Below, in pieces: positions 49,304-58,131 of a stretch of 64,000 bases of DNA; the first letter of the stretch is position 1, and every line of letters begins with the position of its first letter. The notes beneath the pieces are model-generated. The model worked only from the letters and a program-made list of their open reading frames with translations, made no database searches and was not told the origin of the DNA. Position numbers and translations under genes: made by a program. This DNA comes from Streptomyces sp. NBC_01116 (lineage in GTDB: Bacteria > Actinomycetota > Actinomycetes > Streptomycetales > Streptomycetaceae): positions 7,921,501 through 7,985,500 of the forward strand of contig NZ_CP108644.1 in NCBI RefSeq assembly GCF_041435495.1. The letters are read 5' to 3'.

Positions 49304-49887
49304 CTCGTGGGAGCGGTCAGCGGGCGGCCCAGCGCCACGTTCCACCGGCCCGCCCGCCCGCTGAGTCCGGTCAGCGTCAGCGGGGCGACGTCCAGCCGCC
49401 AGAACGCCTCCAGCGGCAGCCGCAGGCCATGGACGACCACCGCCCGTACGACGGCTACCTCGGCCACGGCGAGAAAGCCCGTGTCGGGTGCGTCCGGCCC
49501 ACCGAGGGAGTCCAGCCACCCTCCGATCCTCCCGACCAGGTCCCGCAGCGACTCGCCGCCGTGCGGAGCCGCCGACGGATCGCCGAGCCAGGCGGTCAGC
49601 TGAGCGGGTTCGGCGGCCGCCACATCGTCGAGGCGGCGGCCGGACCACCGCGCCAGGTCCCAGCCGGTCAGAGCCGGTTCGGTCCGCGCCGCCAGGCCGA
49701 GGGCCTCGGCGGTCCCGCGGCACCGCTCGGAGGGGCCGCTCAGCGCGATTCCGGCCACGGGCACCGCGTCGGCCGCCGCCAGCGCACGCTCCCGGCCGGA
49801 CCGGTCCAGGGGAGCGTCGCCGTCGAATCGGGCCTCCCGCAACGCGGCGTTCATCGCCGGTGAGATCAACATCACGCGAACTGTCAT
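49297..49887 (-). CDS. histidine phosphatase-fold protein lacking both catalytic histidines (cobalt-locus pseudophosphatase)
   Basis: A 196-residue protein with the histidine-phosphatase fold pattern (ALREARFDGDAPLDRSGRERALAAAD, then EAFWRLDVAP near the C-terminus). The motif that should read RHG is ISPAMNA, and the second catalytic His motif, usually 'VTH', reads VAEVAVVRAV. So both phosphohistidine-forming and proton-donating residues are missing. It is divergent from the riboswitch-controlled cbtBA genes, where histidine phosphatases of cobalamin synthesis (CobC type) are often found. It may bind a ligand rather than catalyse. Confidence 0.75.
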   Translation of the reverse strand: MTVRVMLISPAMNAALREARFDGDAPLDRSGRERALAAADAVPVAGIALSGPSERCRGTAEALGLAARTEPALTGWDLARWSGRRLDDVAAAEPAQLTAWLGDPSAAPHGGESLRDLVGRIGGWLDSLGGPDAPDTGFLAVAEVAVVRAVVVHGLRLPLEAFWRLDVAPLTLTGLSGRAGRWNVALGRPLTAPTSG

Positions 49888-50014
49888 GTCCCTGCCTTCA
49901 CTTCTCCATCAGAGACCCCAGAGCCCTGTCGCCCCAAGGAATCCGCGTTCCGCCACCCCGCAGATTGGACCATGGCGGTGCCTGCGCGCAGGCGGTATGG
50001 TCACGTCGACCATG

Positions 50015-50110
50015 ACGAGGGTGCGACGGAAGTCCGGTGGGAATCCGGCACGGTCGCGCCACTGTGAACCCGCGTCCGCGGGGAAGTCAGACCCGCCACC
50101 TTCGTCCGAG
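50015..50110 (+). ncRNA. cobalamin riboswitch
   Basis: The leader contains the conserved order of a B12 riboswitch: GGAAGTCCGGTGGGAATCCGG, CGCGCCACTGTGA (the B12 box region), then the GC hairpin ACCCGCGTCCGCGGG and GGAAGTCAGACCCGCC. It lies 42 bases before cbtB, whose AGGAGG site follows at the usual distance. Ligand binding should turn off expression of the cobalt transporter genes. Confidence 0.92.
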
Positions 50111-50151
50111 GCACCACGACAGGGACGCGTGTTCCCACAGGAGGTTCTGCC

Positions 50152-50367
50152 ATGGCACAGTCCGCCGTTCCGGCGACAGGGGCAGCCACGATCGCCCCGA
50201 TCTCGGCGAAGGCCATCGCCCCCTGGGCGGTCTTCTTCGGCATCCTCATGCTCGTCCTGCTGTACTTCGTCGGCGCCGAACAGGGCGCCACCGCGCTCAT
50301 CTCTGGCGAAGGCGTCCACGAGTGGGTCCACGACGGCCGTCACCTGCTCGGCTTCCCCTGCCACTGA
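50152..50367 (+). CDS. cbtB: cobalt transporter subunit CbtB
   Basis: A 71-residue protein with a single membrane helix (VFFGILMLVLLYFVGAEQG) and a His-rich outer end (GVHEWVHDGRHLLGFPCH) that fits a metal-capture role. AGGAGG lies seven bases before the ATG. CbtB occurs only together with CbtA, downstream of cobalamin riboswitches, as here. The C-terminal Cys-His adds another possible ligand. Confidence 0.93.
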   Translation: MAQSAVPATGAATIAPISAKAIAPWAVFFGILMLVLLYFVGAEQGATALISGEGVHEWVHDGRHLLGFPCH

Positions 50368-50426
50368 GGCACCTGAACAACCAGGGAATCAGCGGACACG
50401 GAAGCAAGAGAAATCAGGAAACCATC

Positions 50427-51182
50427 GTGAACTCCATATCTGTCAGAGCCCTGCTCGTGCGCGGCATGCTCGCGGGCCTGATCGCGGGCGCGTTCGCGCT
50501 CGCCGTCGCCTACTTCCTCGGTGAGTCCCAGGTGGACGCGGCCATCGCCCTCGAAGAGGCCCACAGCCACGACCACGGCGGCGGCGAGGAGTTGGTCAGC
50601 CGCACCATGCAGGCCACCGGCGGACTCGCCACCGGTGTCCTGGTGTTCGGCGTCGCGGTCGGCGGGATCGCCGCCCTCGTGTTCTGCTACGCGCTGGGCC
50701 GCATCGGCGGGTTCGGCCCCCGGGCCACGGCGGCGCTGATCGCGGGTGCCGCCCTGCTCACGGTCTACGTCGTGCCGTTCCTCAAATACCCGGCGAACCC
50801 GCCCGCCGTCGGCAACCCCGACACCATCGGCGAACGCACCGCCCTGTTCTTCCTGATGGTCGCCCTCAGCGTGCTGCTGGCCGTCGCCGCCGTCATCATC
50901 GGCAGACGGCTCGCTCCTCGCCTGGGCAACTGGAACGCGACCGTCGTGGCAGGCGCCGGCTTCGTCCTGCTGATCGGCCTCGCCTACGCCTTTCTGCCCT
51001 CCTTCGACGAAGTGGGCAAGGACTTCCCGGCCGGCCTGCTGTGGGAGTTCCGGCTCTCCACGCTCGCGGTCCAGGTGACGCTGTGGACCGTGTTCGGCGT
51101 CGTCTTCGGCCACCTCACCGAACGGCTGCTGGCGCCCGCCGCCCTTGCCGCGACGCCCCGCACCGCGAGCGCGGTGAACTGA
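50427..51182 (+). CDS. cbtA: cobalt transporter subunit CbtA
   Basis: A 251-residue membrane protein with about five to six helices (GMLAGLIAGAFALAVAYFLGE first). A cytosolic or periplasmic His/Glu cluster EEAHSHDHGGGEE lies near residue 45, and VYVVPFLKYPANPPAVGNPDTIGERT follows mid-protein, typical of CbtA. GTG 50427 is preceded by CAGGAA. It follows cbtB by 59 bases under the same riboswitch. Cobalt import for B12 synthesis is the accepted role; direct biochemistry is limited. Confidence 0.93.
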   Translation: MNSISVRALLVRGMLAGLIAGAFALAVAYFLGESQVDAAIALEEAHSHDHGGGEELVSRTMQATGGLATGVLVFGVAVGGIAALVFCYALGRIGGFGPRATAALIAGAALLTVYVVPFLKYPANPPAVGNPDTIGERTALFFLMVALSVLLAVAAVIIGRRLAPRLGNWNATVVAGAGFVLLIGLAYAFLPSFDEVGKDFPAGLLWEFRLSTLAVQVTLWTVFGVVFGHLTERLLAPAALAATPRTASAVN

Positions 51183-51276
51183 GCCGGACCGTCTCCGTAC
51201 AGCACGCGTACGCGTGCCGCACGGAGACGTTTGCGTCCGGACAGGTGAGGTCAGAGGCGGCGGGTCGCAGAGGTCT

Positions 51277-51939
51277 TCAGGGCGCGGGGGAGGAGGCGTC
51301 GGGGTCGCGCAGGCCGTCCTCGGTGCGGCGGGCGGCGTTGCCGACGATCCGTTCGAGGCTCTGCTGCACGTCGTGTTCCGTGCTCCCGTGCGGTGCGTAC
51401 GCGGACACCGTGAGCACGAGGTCGCCGTTCCACAGGAGGAGGGTGCGGCCGGGGCGGCCCCCGTCGTCGGCCGGTATCGCGTAGGCGGCGTCGTGGACCT
51501 TCTCGGGCCCGCGCCCGTGAGCGCGGTCGAGGTCCTCCTTGACGCGGTACGCGTGACGGGCGGCCTCGGGGTCCTCGTACACCGAGGCCCTGGTGCTGAG
51601 CTTCCAGAACGTGCCGTCGGGAGCCTTCAGGTCCGCGAGGCAGCCGGTCTCCCGATAGAGCGGCCGTGCCCCGTTCTCCCCGATGTCCTCCTGCGCGTCG
51701 GAGGAGGCGGAGTCGGTGGTGCTGCCGAGAGTGAAGCCCTCGGCGGGCGCCGCACCCGTGAGGAGTTCGCACGGTCTGCCGGTCCAGCTGTGGGTCCCCG
51801 GCGGGCGAGCGGCCCGCTCCGCCGTCTCTCCGCTCTTTCCGTCGTCGCCGCCGGAGCAGCCGGCCGAAACCGCCACCGCCAGCCCGATGAGCGCGGCCGA
51901 CCGCACCCGGCGTAACGCGACACTCCTGGCTCCGTGCAT
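51277..51939 (-). CDS. secreted lipoprotein of unknown function (DUF3558-like)
   Basis: A 220-residue lipoprotein. A basic N-terminus and hydrophobic core end in the lipobox VSAGC with Cys28, followed by an acidic Gly/Ser linker. The mature part has PCELLTGA near residue 55, a pattern seen in DUF3558 lipoproteins, with a second Cys at ETGCLAD that could pair with it. Function unknown. It is convergent with cbtA. Confidence 0.7.
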   Translation of the reverse strand: MHGARSVALRRVRSAALIGLAVAVSAGCSGGDDGKSGETAERAARPPGTHSWTGRPCELLTGAAPAEGFTLGSTTDSASSDAQEDIGENGARPLYRETGCLADLKAPDGTFWKLSTRASVYEDPEAARHAYRVKEDLDRAHGRGPEKVHDAAYAIPADDGGRPGRTLLLWNGDLVLTVSAYAPHGSTEHDVQQSLERIVGNAARRTEDGLRDPDASSPAP

Positions 51940-52048
51940 CTCCCACCCCTTCGTCCCTGAGATCCCATTGTCCGATGCCGGTACCGGCGGGTAAAGGAGA
52001 CCGGGCCCGCATCGAGGGGTGCGGGCCCGGCCGGTCGCGCGGGGCGGC

Positions 52049-52414
52049 TCAGGAGCGGGCGGCTCCGGGGCCGAAGTCGCCGGTGAGGGCGGCGGCCATC
52101 CGCAGATGCGGAGCCGCGTCGGCGGTCCGTCCCTGGCGCTCCAGCGTCCGGCCCAGCATCAGGCGCGCGTAGCTCTCCACCGGGTCGAGCTCCAGAATGG
52201 CCCGGAGCTCCTCCTCCGCCTTACCCAGCCGGGCGGAGTGGTAGTAGGAGCGGGCCAGCAGCAGCCGCGGGGCGACCTGCTTCGGCTCCTCCTCGACGAG
52301 ACCGCCCAGGATCCGCGCGGCCGTCAGGTACTCCTTGGCCTCGAAGAACATCTGCGCCCGGTCCCACCGGTCGGCGGCGGTGCCGAACTCGTAGTAGGTC
52401 TCGGTCTCGCTCAC
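52049..52414 (-). CDS. TPR-repeat protein
   Basis: A 121-residue soluble protein with about three tetratricopeptide units (DRAQMFFEAKEYLTAARILGGLVEEEP, RSYYHSARLGKAEEELRAILELDP, RLMLGRTLERQGRTADAAPHLRMAAAL). GTG 52414 follows AAGGAGG, which decides this start over an upstream in-frame ATG. It may act as a protein-interaction adaptor. It diverges from the pirin gene. Confidence 0.85.
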   Translation of the reverse strand: MSETETYYEFGTAADRWDRAQMFFEAKEYLTAARILGGLVEEEPKQVAPRLLLARSYYHSARLGKAEEELRAILELDPVESYARLMLGRTLERQGRTADAAPHLRMAAALTGDFGPGAARS

Positions 52415-52562
52415 GTGTCCTCCTTCGTGTGGTGCGGGCCGGTTCCGGGCCCGCCCCGCCGTCCGTTCAGCCATGACAACACCGCACAATGGTTGAACAT
52501 TCCACTAAGAATCTGGCGTGGGACCCGGTGCCGCACGCCCCTACGGGAATAGGTTGAGCGCC

Positions 52563-53528
52563 ATGAGCAATCTCGATCGCCAGGCCACACCCTCCGTCTG
52601 CGGAGGGCGCGGCTTCGTCGTCGCCGAACCCGTCCGCGAGCTTCTCGCTCCCCGTCGCGTCCAGCTCGGCGAGGGCACCGAGGTCCGCCGCCTGCTGCCC
52701 AACCTCGGCAGGCGCATGGTCGGAGCCTGGGCCTTCGTGGACCACTACGGACCCGACGACATCGCCGACGAGCCCGGAATGCAGGTCCCGCCCCATCCCC
52801 ACATGGGCCTCCAGACCGTCAGCTGGCTCCACGACGGGGAGGTTCTCCACCGGGACAGCCTCGGCAGCCTGCAGACGGTACGCCCCCGCGAACTGGGCCT
52901 GATGACCTCGGGGCGCGCCATCAGCCACTCCGAGGAGAGCCCGAAGGAGCACGCCCGGTTTCTGCACGGGGCACAGCTCTGGGTGGCCCTCCCGGAAGCG
53001 CACCGCACCATCGAGCCGCACTTCCAGCACCACACGGACCTGCCCCTCGTCACCGCCCCCGGTGTGACCGCCACCGTCATCCTGGGCGAACTGGACGGTG
53101 CGGCCTCGCCCGGCACCGCGTACACCCCGATCGTCGGGGCCGACCTGGCCCTGGCCGGCGGCGCCGAGGCCCGCCTGCCCCTGGAACCCGACTTCGAGTA
53201 CGCGGTCCTGTCCATGTCGGGCGAGGCCGAGGTCGACGGCGTCCCCGTGCTGCCCGGCTCGATGCTCTACCTCGGCTGCGGCCGCACCGAACTGCCGCTG
53301 CGCGCCGTCTCCGACGCCGGTCTGATGCTCCTGGGCGGCGAGCCGTTCGAGGAGGAACTCGTCATGTTCTGGAACTTCATCGCCCGATCCGGTGAGGAGA
53401 TCGCGCAGGCGCGAAAAGACTGGGAGGAAGGCTCGCGGTTCGGCGAGGTGCAGGGCTACGACGGCGCCCGCCTGTCCGCCCCGGAACTGCCCACGACCCC
53501 GCTGAAGCCACGTGGACGAGTGCGCTGA
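52563..53528 (+). CDS. pirin family protein
   Basis: A 321-residue bicupin. The N-terminal cupin keeps the iron-binding motif PPHPHMGLQTVSWL followed by HRDSLGSLQTVRPRELGLMTSGRAISHSE, and the second cupin ends with LYLGCGRTELPL. Bacterial pirins include quercetinases and redox-linked regulators; the precise role here is unknown. The ATG at 52563 lies in a context GAATAGGTTGAGCGCC without a strong ribosome site. The divergent TPR gene is about 150 bases upstream. Confidence 0.88.
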   Translation: MSNLDRQATPSVCGGRGFVVAEPVRELLAPRRVQLGEGTEVRRLLPNLGRRMVGAWAFVDHYGPDDIADEPGMQVPPHPHMGLQTVSWLHDGEVLHRDSLGSLQTVRPRELGLMTSGRAISHSEESPKEHARFLHGAQLWVALPEAHRTIEPHFQHHTDLPLVTAPGVTATVILGELDGAASPGTAYTPIVGADLALAGGAEARLPLEPDFEYAVLSMSGEAEVDGVPVLPGSMLYLGCGRTELPLRAVSDAGLMLLGGEPFEEELVMFWNFIARSGEEIAQARKDWEEGSRFGEVQGYDGARLSAPELPTTPLKPRGRVR

Positions 53529-54271
53529 CCTGGGGAAACCTAGAGGTGGGCTGGCCGTTCCGCTGCTGACGGCCGCCATGGTGGGGCCCCGATCCGTATT
53601 CTGTTCTGTGCTCGGGTCCCGGGGCCCGGGCGGCTAGTGGGTTCCAGGGGAGGCATGTCGAGTCTCGTGTTCGAGCTTGTGTGTCAGGGGCCGATCGGAT
53701 CGATGCTGACCTCTTGCCGACCTTCCTGATTGCCAGTCAGGTGATGGTAGCTGTCTGTTACCGGATGCCGGAAACTGGTCCCGGACGGAGCCACTGAGCG
53801 TGACTGGGTGCCGCAGGGCCCGAGCGGCGAATGTGTCCGGCGACGGGAATCGGCCACCCACTTGATCGGCGAGCCAGTGGACGCGGGGGATCTGATCGCC
53901 AGTCCGATCCCGGACGTGGACGGTGCGGTCCCGCGACGGTTCGTCCTGGTAGAGGTCCCGGGAATTCACTGTCAGCGTGAGATGGGCATACTTCTGCGAA
54001 ATCGCTTCCAGCCCGGCTTCGGAAACCGCAGGCCAGGCGTTCAGATCCCATCGAACAGCTGCGGGGTCCGGCCCCGAAGCGGCGACGAAGGGCTCAGCGC
54101 GGTCCAGCGGATGACCTACCTGCGGATCTACCCCACCCTGAACACCGCCCGCACCACCTGACACCACCAACAGCAGCAAGCGCCCGCATGCTCCGTCGGT
54201 GCGAGGGTCGGCTGCCCGGCTCGGACAGGGCCCGCGCAGGGGTCGGGCCGGGCAGCCGGAGGGGGCGTGCG
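53529..54271. other. 743-base gap with a possible degraded gene on the minus strand
   Basis: No complete gene is supported. On the minus strand, from about 54110 to 53760, one frame reads DPAAVRWDLNAWPAVSEAGLEAISQKYAHLTLTVNS-type sequence, which looks protein-like, but it has no start and its base composition is less G/C-biased than that of neighbours. A short dyad CCTGATTGCCAGTCAGG is at 53727. The stretch may be a foreign or decaying fragment. Confidence 0.35.
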
Positions 54272-55627
54272 TCAGCTCGTCGAGGGGTTGACGGTGAGGG
54301 TGGCCGTGTTGTTCGTCAGGTCGGGGTCGAAGGTACGGACGGCGGGTTCGTAGGCGTCGTTGTAGATGGCGGCGCGGGCGGTGGCGTTCGGGATGACCTC
54401 GTCTATGTGAAGGGTGAAGCGGAAGGTGCGGGTGGCGGGCTTGCCGGATTCGGTGAGGTAGATGGGGGTGTTGCAGCGGTAGCGGGTCTCGGACTGGGAC
54501 CAGCAGGCGTCGGGGGCGGTGGCGACCGAGGTGCCGGCGGGGATGTCGATGTCGACGGTCGCGGCGGGTTCGCCCGCGCCGAGGGAGGCGACCCAGGCGG
54601 GGCCCGCGTTGTGGACGGTGACGGTGGCGGGGACGGTGTCGCCGGCCGCGCCGGAGACGGTGGAAGCGGTCAGCCGGTAGTCGGCCTGGTTGACGGCCTT
54701 CACCGTGAAGCTGCGGTACGGCTGGAGCTCGTCGGAGGGGGCGGCGGCCGGGGTGAGGTTCAGCTCCGGGCCGGCGCCCGGGGTGAAGGCGCGGCCGGCG
54801 CGGGCCTCGGCGAGCGCCTGCTCGGAGTAGGGCTGCGCCGAATAGTCGACGCGGTCGAAGAGTGCCATGTCCTTGGTGCGGAACTTCAGCGGGAGGGAGT
54901 GGTACGAGCCCGGGGTCGTCCGCTCGTCCAGGACGCAGAGGAACGTACGGCCGGTGACGGCGTTCGTGGATTCGCAGTTGGAGGGGACGGATATGCCGAG
55001 GCGGATGCCGCGGGAGGTGAAGACGGTGAGCAGGGTGCGGTCGGCGGTGCGGTTGCCCTGGTTGCCGAGGACGACGGAGGAGTCGAAGGGCTGGTCGGGT
55101 GCCATGCCGGTGCGGTACCCGGCCTGGGTGAGGCCGAGTGCGGGGCCGTCGTTGACGGCGACGTGGGTCTCGCCCGGGTAGGCGTTCATGCCGCCGGCCT
55201 GGGCGGTGTAGCGGACGTAGCCGGCGTTGCCGTCCGTGGCGCCCGGCTTGGGGGTCAGGTCGATCCGCGCGGCGGGCGCGTTGGCGCCGCCGGGGAGTTC
55301 GGGGGTGGTGCAGACGGCGGTGGTCTCGTTCTCCGGGCGGCAGTTCGCGGGCCAGGTGACCTCGGCGAACGAGGCGACGTCGGAGGCGTCGACGGTGAGC
55401 GTGCCGGCCGGGACGGTGGTCGCCGTGTTGTCGTGGCTGATCTGCACGGTCAGCGACTGCGACGGTGCGGGGGAGCCGTCCTCGGACGGGCCCGGGAGGG
55501 TGATCTCGTACGGGTCGGACCAGAGCCACAGTGCGTCGGAGGCGGCCGTGGCGGGGGCCGCGGCCGGGCCGGTGACGGCGGCGAGCGCGCCGAGTACGGC
55601 GGCGGAGGCTATGAGCGTCTTCTTCAC
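54272..55627 (-). CDS. secreted protein with immunoglobulin-like repeats, unknown function
   Basis: A 451-residue exported protein. GTG 55627 begins a signal peptide (KKTLIASAAVLGALAAVTGPA) with cleavage near ATAA/SD. The mature chain is Thr/Val/Ala-rich and beta-strand-like. Near the C-terminus it has the motifs TVTVHNAGPAW and DPDLTNNTATLTV of DUF11/CARDB-type folds. Paired cysteines (ANCRPENETTAVC, SNCES...FLC, DACW...RC) suggest three disulfides. Expression may respond to conditions controlled by the nearby HTH gene, but that is only context. No clear ribosome site precedes the start. Confidence 0.65.
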   Translation of the reverse strand: MKKTLIASAAVLGALAAVTGPAAAPATAASDALWLWSDPYEITLPGPSEDGSPAPSQSLTVQISHDNTATTVPAGTLTVDASDVASFAEVTWPANCRPENETTAVCTTPELPGGANAPAARIDLTPKPGATDGNAGYVRYTAQAGGMNAYPGETHVAVNDGPALGLTQAGYRTGMAPDQPFDSSVVLGNQGNRTADRTLLTVFTSRGIRLGISVPSNCESTNAVTGRTFLCVLDERTTPGSYHSLPLKFRTKDMALFDRVDYSAQPYSEQALAEARAGRAFTPGAGPELNLTPAAAPSDELQPYRSFTVKAVNQADYRLTASTVSGAAGDTVPATVTVHNAGPAWVASLGAGEPAATVDIDIPAGTSVATAPDACWSQSETRYRCNTPIYLTESGKPATRTFRFTLHIDEVIPNATARAAIYNDAYEPAVRTFDPDLTNNTATLTVNPSTS

Positions 55628-55837
55628 GGGGATCAAGACAGGAGAGATCCGCGGATGGTTGTACGGCAGAGATGGGCCGGTTTCAGTCCGCCTGGTGGGC
55701 CGTGCGACCGTCGGGAATGCCCGAGCGGGCGATGAGGTAGCCGACTTGGGTGCGGCTGCCGCTGCCGGGGGCGGCGGAGAGTCTAGCGACGTGGCCGCTG
55801 CAGGTGCGGACCTTCATAACGGGATGCCACCACTCTT

Positions 55838-56224
55838 TCAGCTGCGGATCTCCGTGTTCGGGTGAGCCTGGATCCGGGCTCGCAGGCGTTTACGGAGCAC
55901 GATCTCCGCAGAGGTGTAGGGGTCTTCCGGGCGACGGATGCTGCGGACCGGCTTGGGCCGCAGCGGCAAGCCATCGTCCACCACAGCGCCCACGGCTTCC
56001 TCGTCCGCCCCACACAGCATGGCGAGGCGGTCGACCACGGCGAACTCCTCCGGGACGGTCGCGCCCGAGCAGTAGCGGTGGAGGGTGGACGCGCTGACGC
56101 TCAGCCGCCGGCCCAGCGCCTCCTGACTCCTCCCTTCCCGCGCCTTCGGCGCGCGCACGAGCCCCGCGAGCTCCTCGACGGCGGCGTCCTTCGGTATTCC
56201 ATCCCCCTCGACCCTGCGTCCCAT
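55838..56224 (-). CDS. XRE-type helix-turn-helix protein
   Basis: A 128-residue DNA-binding protein. The helix-turn-helix lies at about residues 32-75 (SQEALGRRLSVSASTLHRYCSGATVP, then VVDRLAMLCGADEEAV). Such domains in Streptomyces often head much longer proteins; here the frame stops after a basic helix (LRKRLRARIQ). ATG 56224 is set by AAGGA nine bases upstream. It diverges from the secreted protein gene at 56365 and could regulate it. Confidence 0.68.
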   Translation of the reverse strand: MGRRVEGDGIPKDAAVEELAGLVRAPKAREGRSQEALGRRLSVSASTLHRYCSGATVPEEFAVVDRLAMLCGADEEAVGAVVDDGLPLRPKPVRSIRRPEDPYTSAEIVLRKRLRARIQAHPNTEIRS

Positions 56225-56364
56225 CCTCCACGTCCTTGCACGTCAGCGGGGGTGGAATGGGTTCGGGACGGCGGGTGGGCGCGTGAGCGTTGCGGCTGGC
56301 GGGCGGTGGCTGCACGCTGGTTGAGCACTGACCGAACGAACGACCCGACGGGGGATCCATCACC

Positions 56365-56970
56365 ATGAACAAGCTCCGCTCCGCACTCGCCACCGCAGCC
56401 GCTGCCGCGCTGGGCCTTGCGGTCCTCGCGACAGCCCCGGTGCAGGCCGCTGCCCAGCCCGCCTTCCTCGCCGCCGCCCAGATGCCGCCGTCGTCGACGC
56501 CGTGGACCGCCACCCAGGTCTTCACCGGCGTCCCGGAGAACGGGGGCGTCCTCTGCGCCCCGTACAAGATCCCGGCGCAGAACACCCGCTACCGCGAGTT
56601 CAGCACCGAGCTCGACACCAACGGTGTCCAGGTCACCACCGTCGCCCGTACCGAGGCCGACGCCGTGAAGCTGGTTGACACCCTCCGCGGGGCCCTCGCC
56701 GGCTGCGGCTCCCTGCTGGAGCAGCAGAACCCGGGCCTGCAGGCCGTCAGCGCCTCTCACGGCAAGCTCGCCGTCGAGGAGGGTGCCTGGGTCTACAGCC
56801 TGGACACCTCCGACCCGCAGATCGGCATCTCCGACATCCACCTGTTCTCCGTCGGCCGCGACGGCCGCACCGTCACTCTCGTCCGCTGGGGCCAGATGGG
56901 CGACCTCGAGGACGCCCCGCTGGCCGCCTTCCGCACCACGACGAAGACCGCCGTCAACAAGCTCCACTGA
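56365..56970 (+). CDS. secreted sensor-domain-like protein (PknH extracellular-domain type)
   Basis: A 201-residue exported protein. The signal peptide (MNKLRSALATAAAAALGLAVLA) is followed by a mature domain resembling the PknH-like extracellular fold: EFSTELDTNGVQVTTVARTEADAVKLVDTLRGALAGCGSLLE and VTLVRWGQMGDLEDAPLAAF. Two cysteines (LCAPY and GCGSLL) probably pair. In kinases this fold senses or binds an external ligand; here it stands alone. A strong hairpin terminator follows at 56998. Confidence 0.72.
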   Translation: MNKLRSALATAAAAALGLAVLATAPVQAAAQPAFLAAAQMPPSSTPWTATQVFTGVPENGGVLCAPYKIPAQNTRYREFSTELDTNGVQVTTVARTEADAVKLVDTLRGALAGCGSLLEQQNPGLQAVSASHGKLAVEEGAWVYSLDTSDPQIGISDIHLFSVGRDGRTVTLVRWGQMGDLEDAPLAAFRTTTKTAVNKLH

Positions 56971-56997
56971 CCCGGGGTCCCCGAGGGCCGACCACAC

Positions 56998-57040
56998 CTC
57001 GACAGCGGCGCGGCCGGAACCCGGGCGCGCCGCTGTCGAG
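56998..57040 (+). terminator. hairpin terminator
   Basis: A perfect 15-base inverted repeat (CTCGACAGCGGCGCG and CGCGCCGCTGTCGAG) with a 13-base loop. It lies 28 bases after the stop of the secreted protein gene. Confidence 0.85.
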
Positions 57041-57277
57041 CCCACCTGCTCCGCGGGCGGCGACCACTTCCTGGCTTTCACCAGCATCGCCTGCACCCTC
57101 ATCTGCTACCGCAGACTCGCCAAATGGGATGGTCTCCTAGAACCCCTCGACGAGGTCGACGGATGACTGCCGTCCGGGTACGCCGGCGCCGGAGTGGGGG
57201 TTGGCGACGGCGAACAGGCCACCAGCTGTTTGTTGTGCCGCGGAGGCTGTGTCAGTCTCTCCTGCGATTCTTCTTCG

Positions 57278-57823
57278 ATGATCAACGAGTACGAGAAGCT
57301 GTTGGCGGGCTGGACGATGTGGACTGGGCCGGCCTGTCCCACGCCTATGAGTCGGCGCATGACGTTCCAGGGCATATACGCACCCTGTGCGGGGACGACG
57401 ACGAGGCGCGCAAGCAGGCGTTCAACAGCCTGTTCAACAGCATCTTCCATCAGGGCAGTCGCTATTCGGCCTCTCCGGTCGCCGTGCCGTTCCTCGCGAG
57501 GGATCGCCGTCGCGGGACCTGCTGCCGCGCGTGAGAAGTCGATGCTGCTGCTCACGCGCCTGGCCGTGGACTGGCACGACGAGTACGACGTGACCACCGG
57601 CATCGATGTGGCCGGGTGGCGTGCGGCTGCGGCGGAGGCCGAGCCGGAAGAGTTCCTGCCGTGGTACGAGGAGCAGTTGGCCGGCACGACGGATACCGAC
57701 GAGCGCGCGCAGCTGCAGGAGCTGAGGGACCGTGCCGATGCCAGATCCTGTTGCGCACCCTGGCCGACCACGGTGGGAGGGTTCGCGGACTGCGGTTGCC
57801 GGCAGGTCGTCCACCGTGAGTAG
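57278..57823 (+). pseudogene. decayed HEAT-like protein gene with two frameshifts
   Basis: ATG 57278 begins INEYEKLLAG; one base appears lost near 57310, after which the adjacent frame continues LDDVDWAGLSHAYESAHDVPGHIR and HQGSRYSASPVAVPFLAR. Near 57504 one extra G returns the sense to the first frame (IAVAGPAAAREKSMLLLTRLAVDWHDEYDVTTGIDVAGW). The end after 57730 drifts through a third frame. The parent resembles a common Streptomyces HEAT/PBS-lyase-like protein. Two compensating single-base errors and a ragged end mark it as broken. Confidence 0.8.
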
Positions 57824-58131
57824 GGCTCGAAGCTAACGGTTGCGGTGACTCCTCGGACGTACGGACGTGGTGTTCGGGAGTGCTGGCCGAGGCGAGCCGA
57901 AGGTGACTCGTCCCGGAGGGTCCCGTCGCCGGAACGGAGCCCGCCGTTGCCCGCTTTCGCGGTCATCGGTGATCGTGACCGAAATTACCGTGCCCTACTA
58001 ATCTTCTTAGTTTTCTCGCGGGCTAGGGTGTGTCGAACCGGCCGAGGCGGACCCTTTGGTCATGACTCGGAAGGCTGCCCTCTGTACGGGCCCCGGCCGC
58101 AGCCGGCCGCAGTCACAGACGAGGAGAATCA
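57824..58131. other. 308-base region with promoter-like AT-rich segment before vanW
   Basis: No gene was found. Bases 57975-58030 are markedly AT-richer than the surroundings and probably contain the vanW promoter. A small dyad lies at 57997-58011 (ACTAA, TCTTC, TTAGT) followed by TTTTC, which could also end transcripts from upstream. Confidence 0.45.

Noticed and set aside
53529..54271. Possible insertion sequence in the odd-composition gap
   Set aside because: No transposase motif, terminal inverted repeats or target duplication could be seen.
53634..55529. A 631-residue minus-strand frame over the secreted Ig-like protein
   Set aside because: Its first two-thirds are an Arg/Pro/His-rich shadow of the gene at 54272-55627 in another phase; only the tail has any protein-like sense and is reported as a low-confidence tract.
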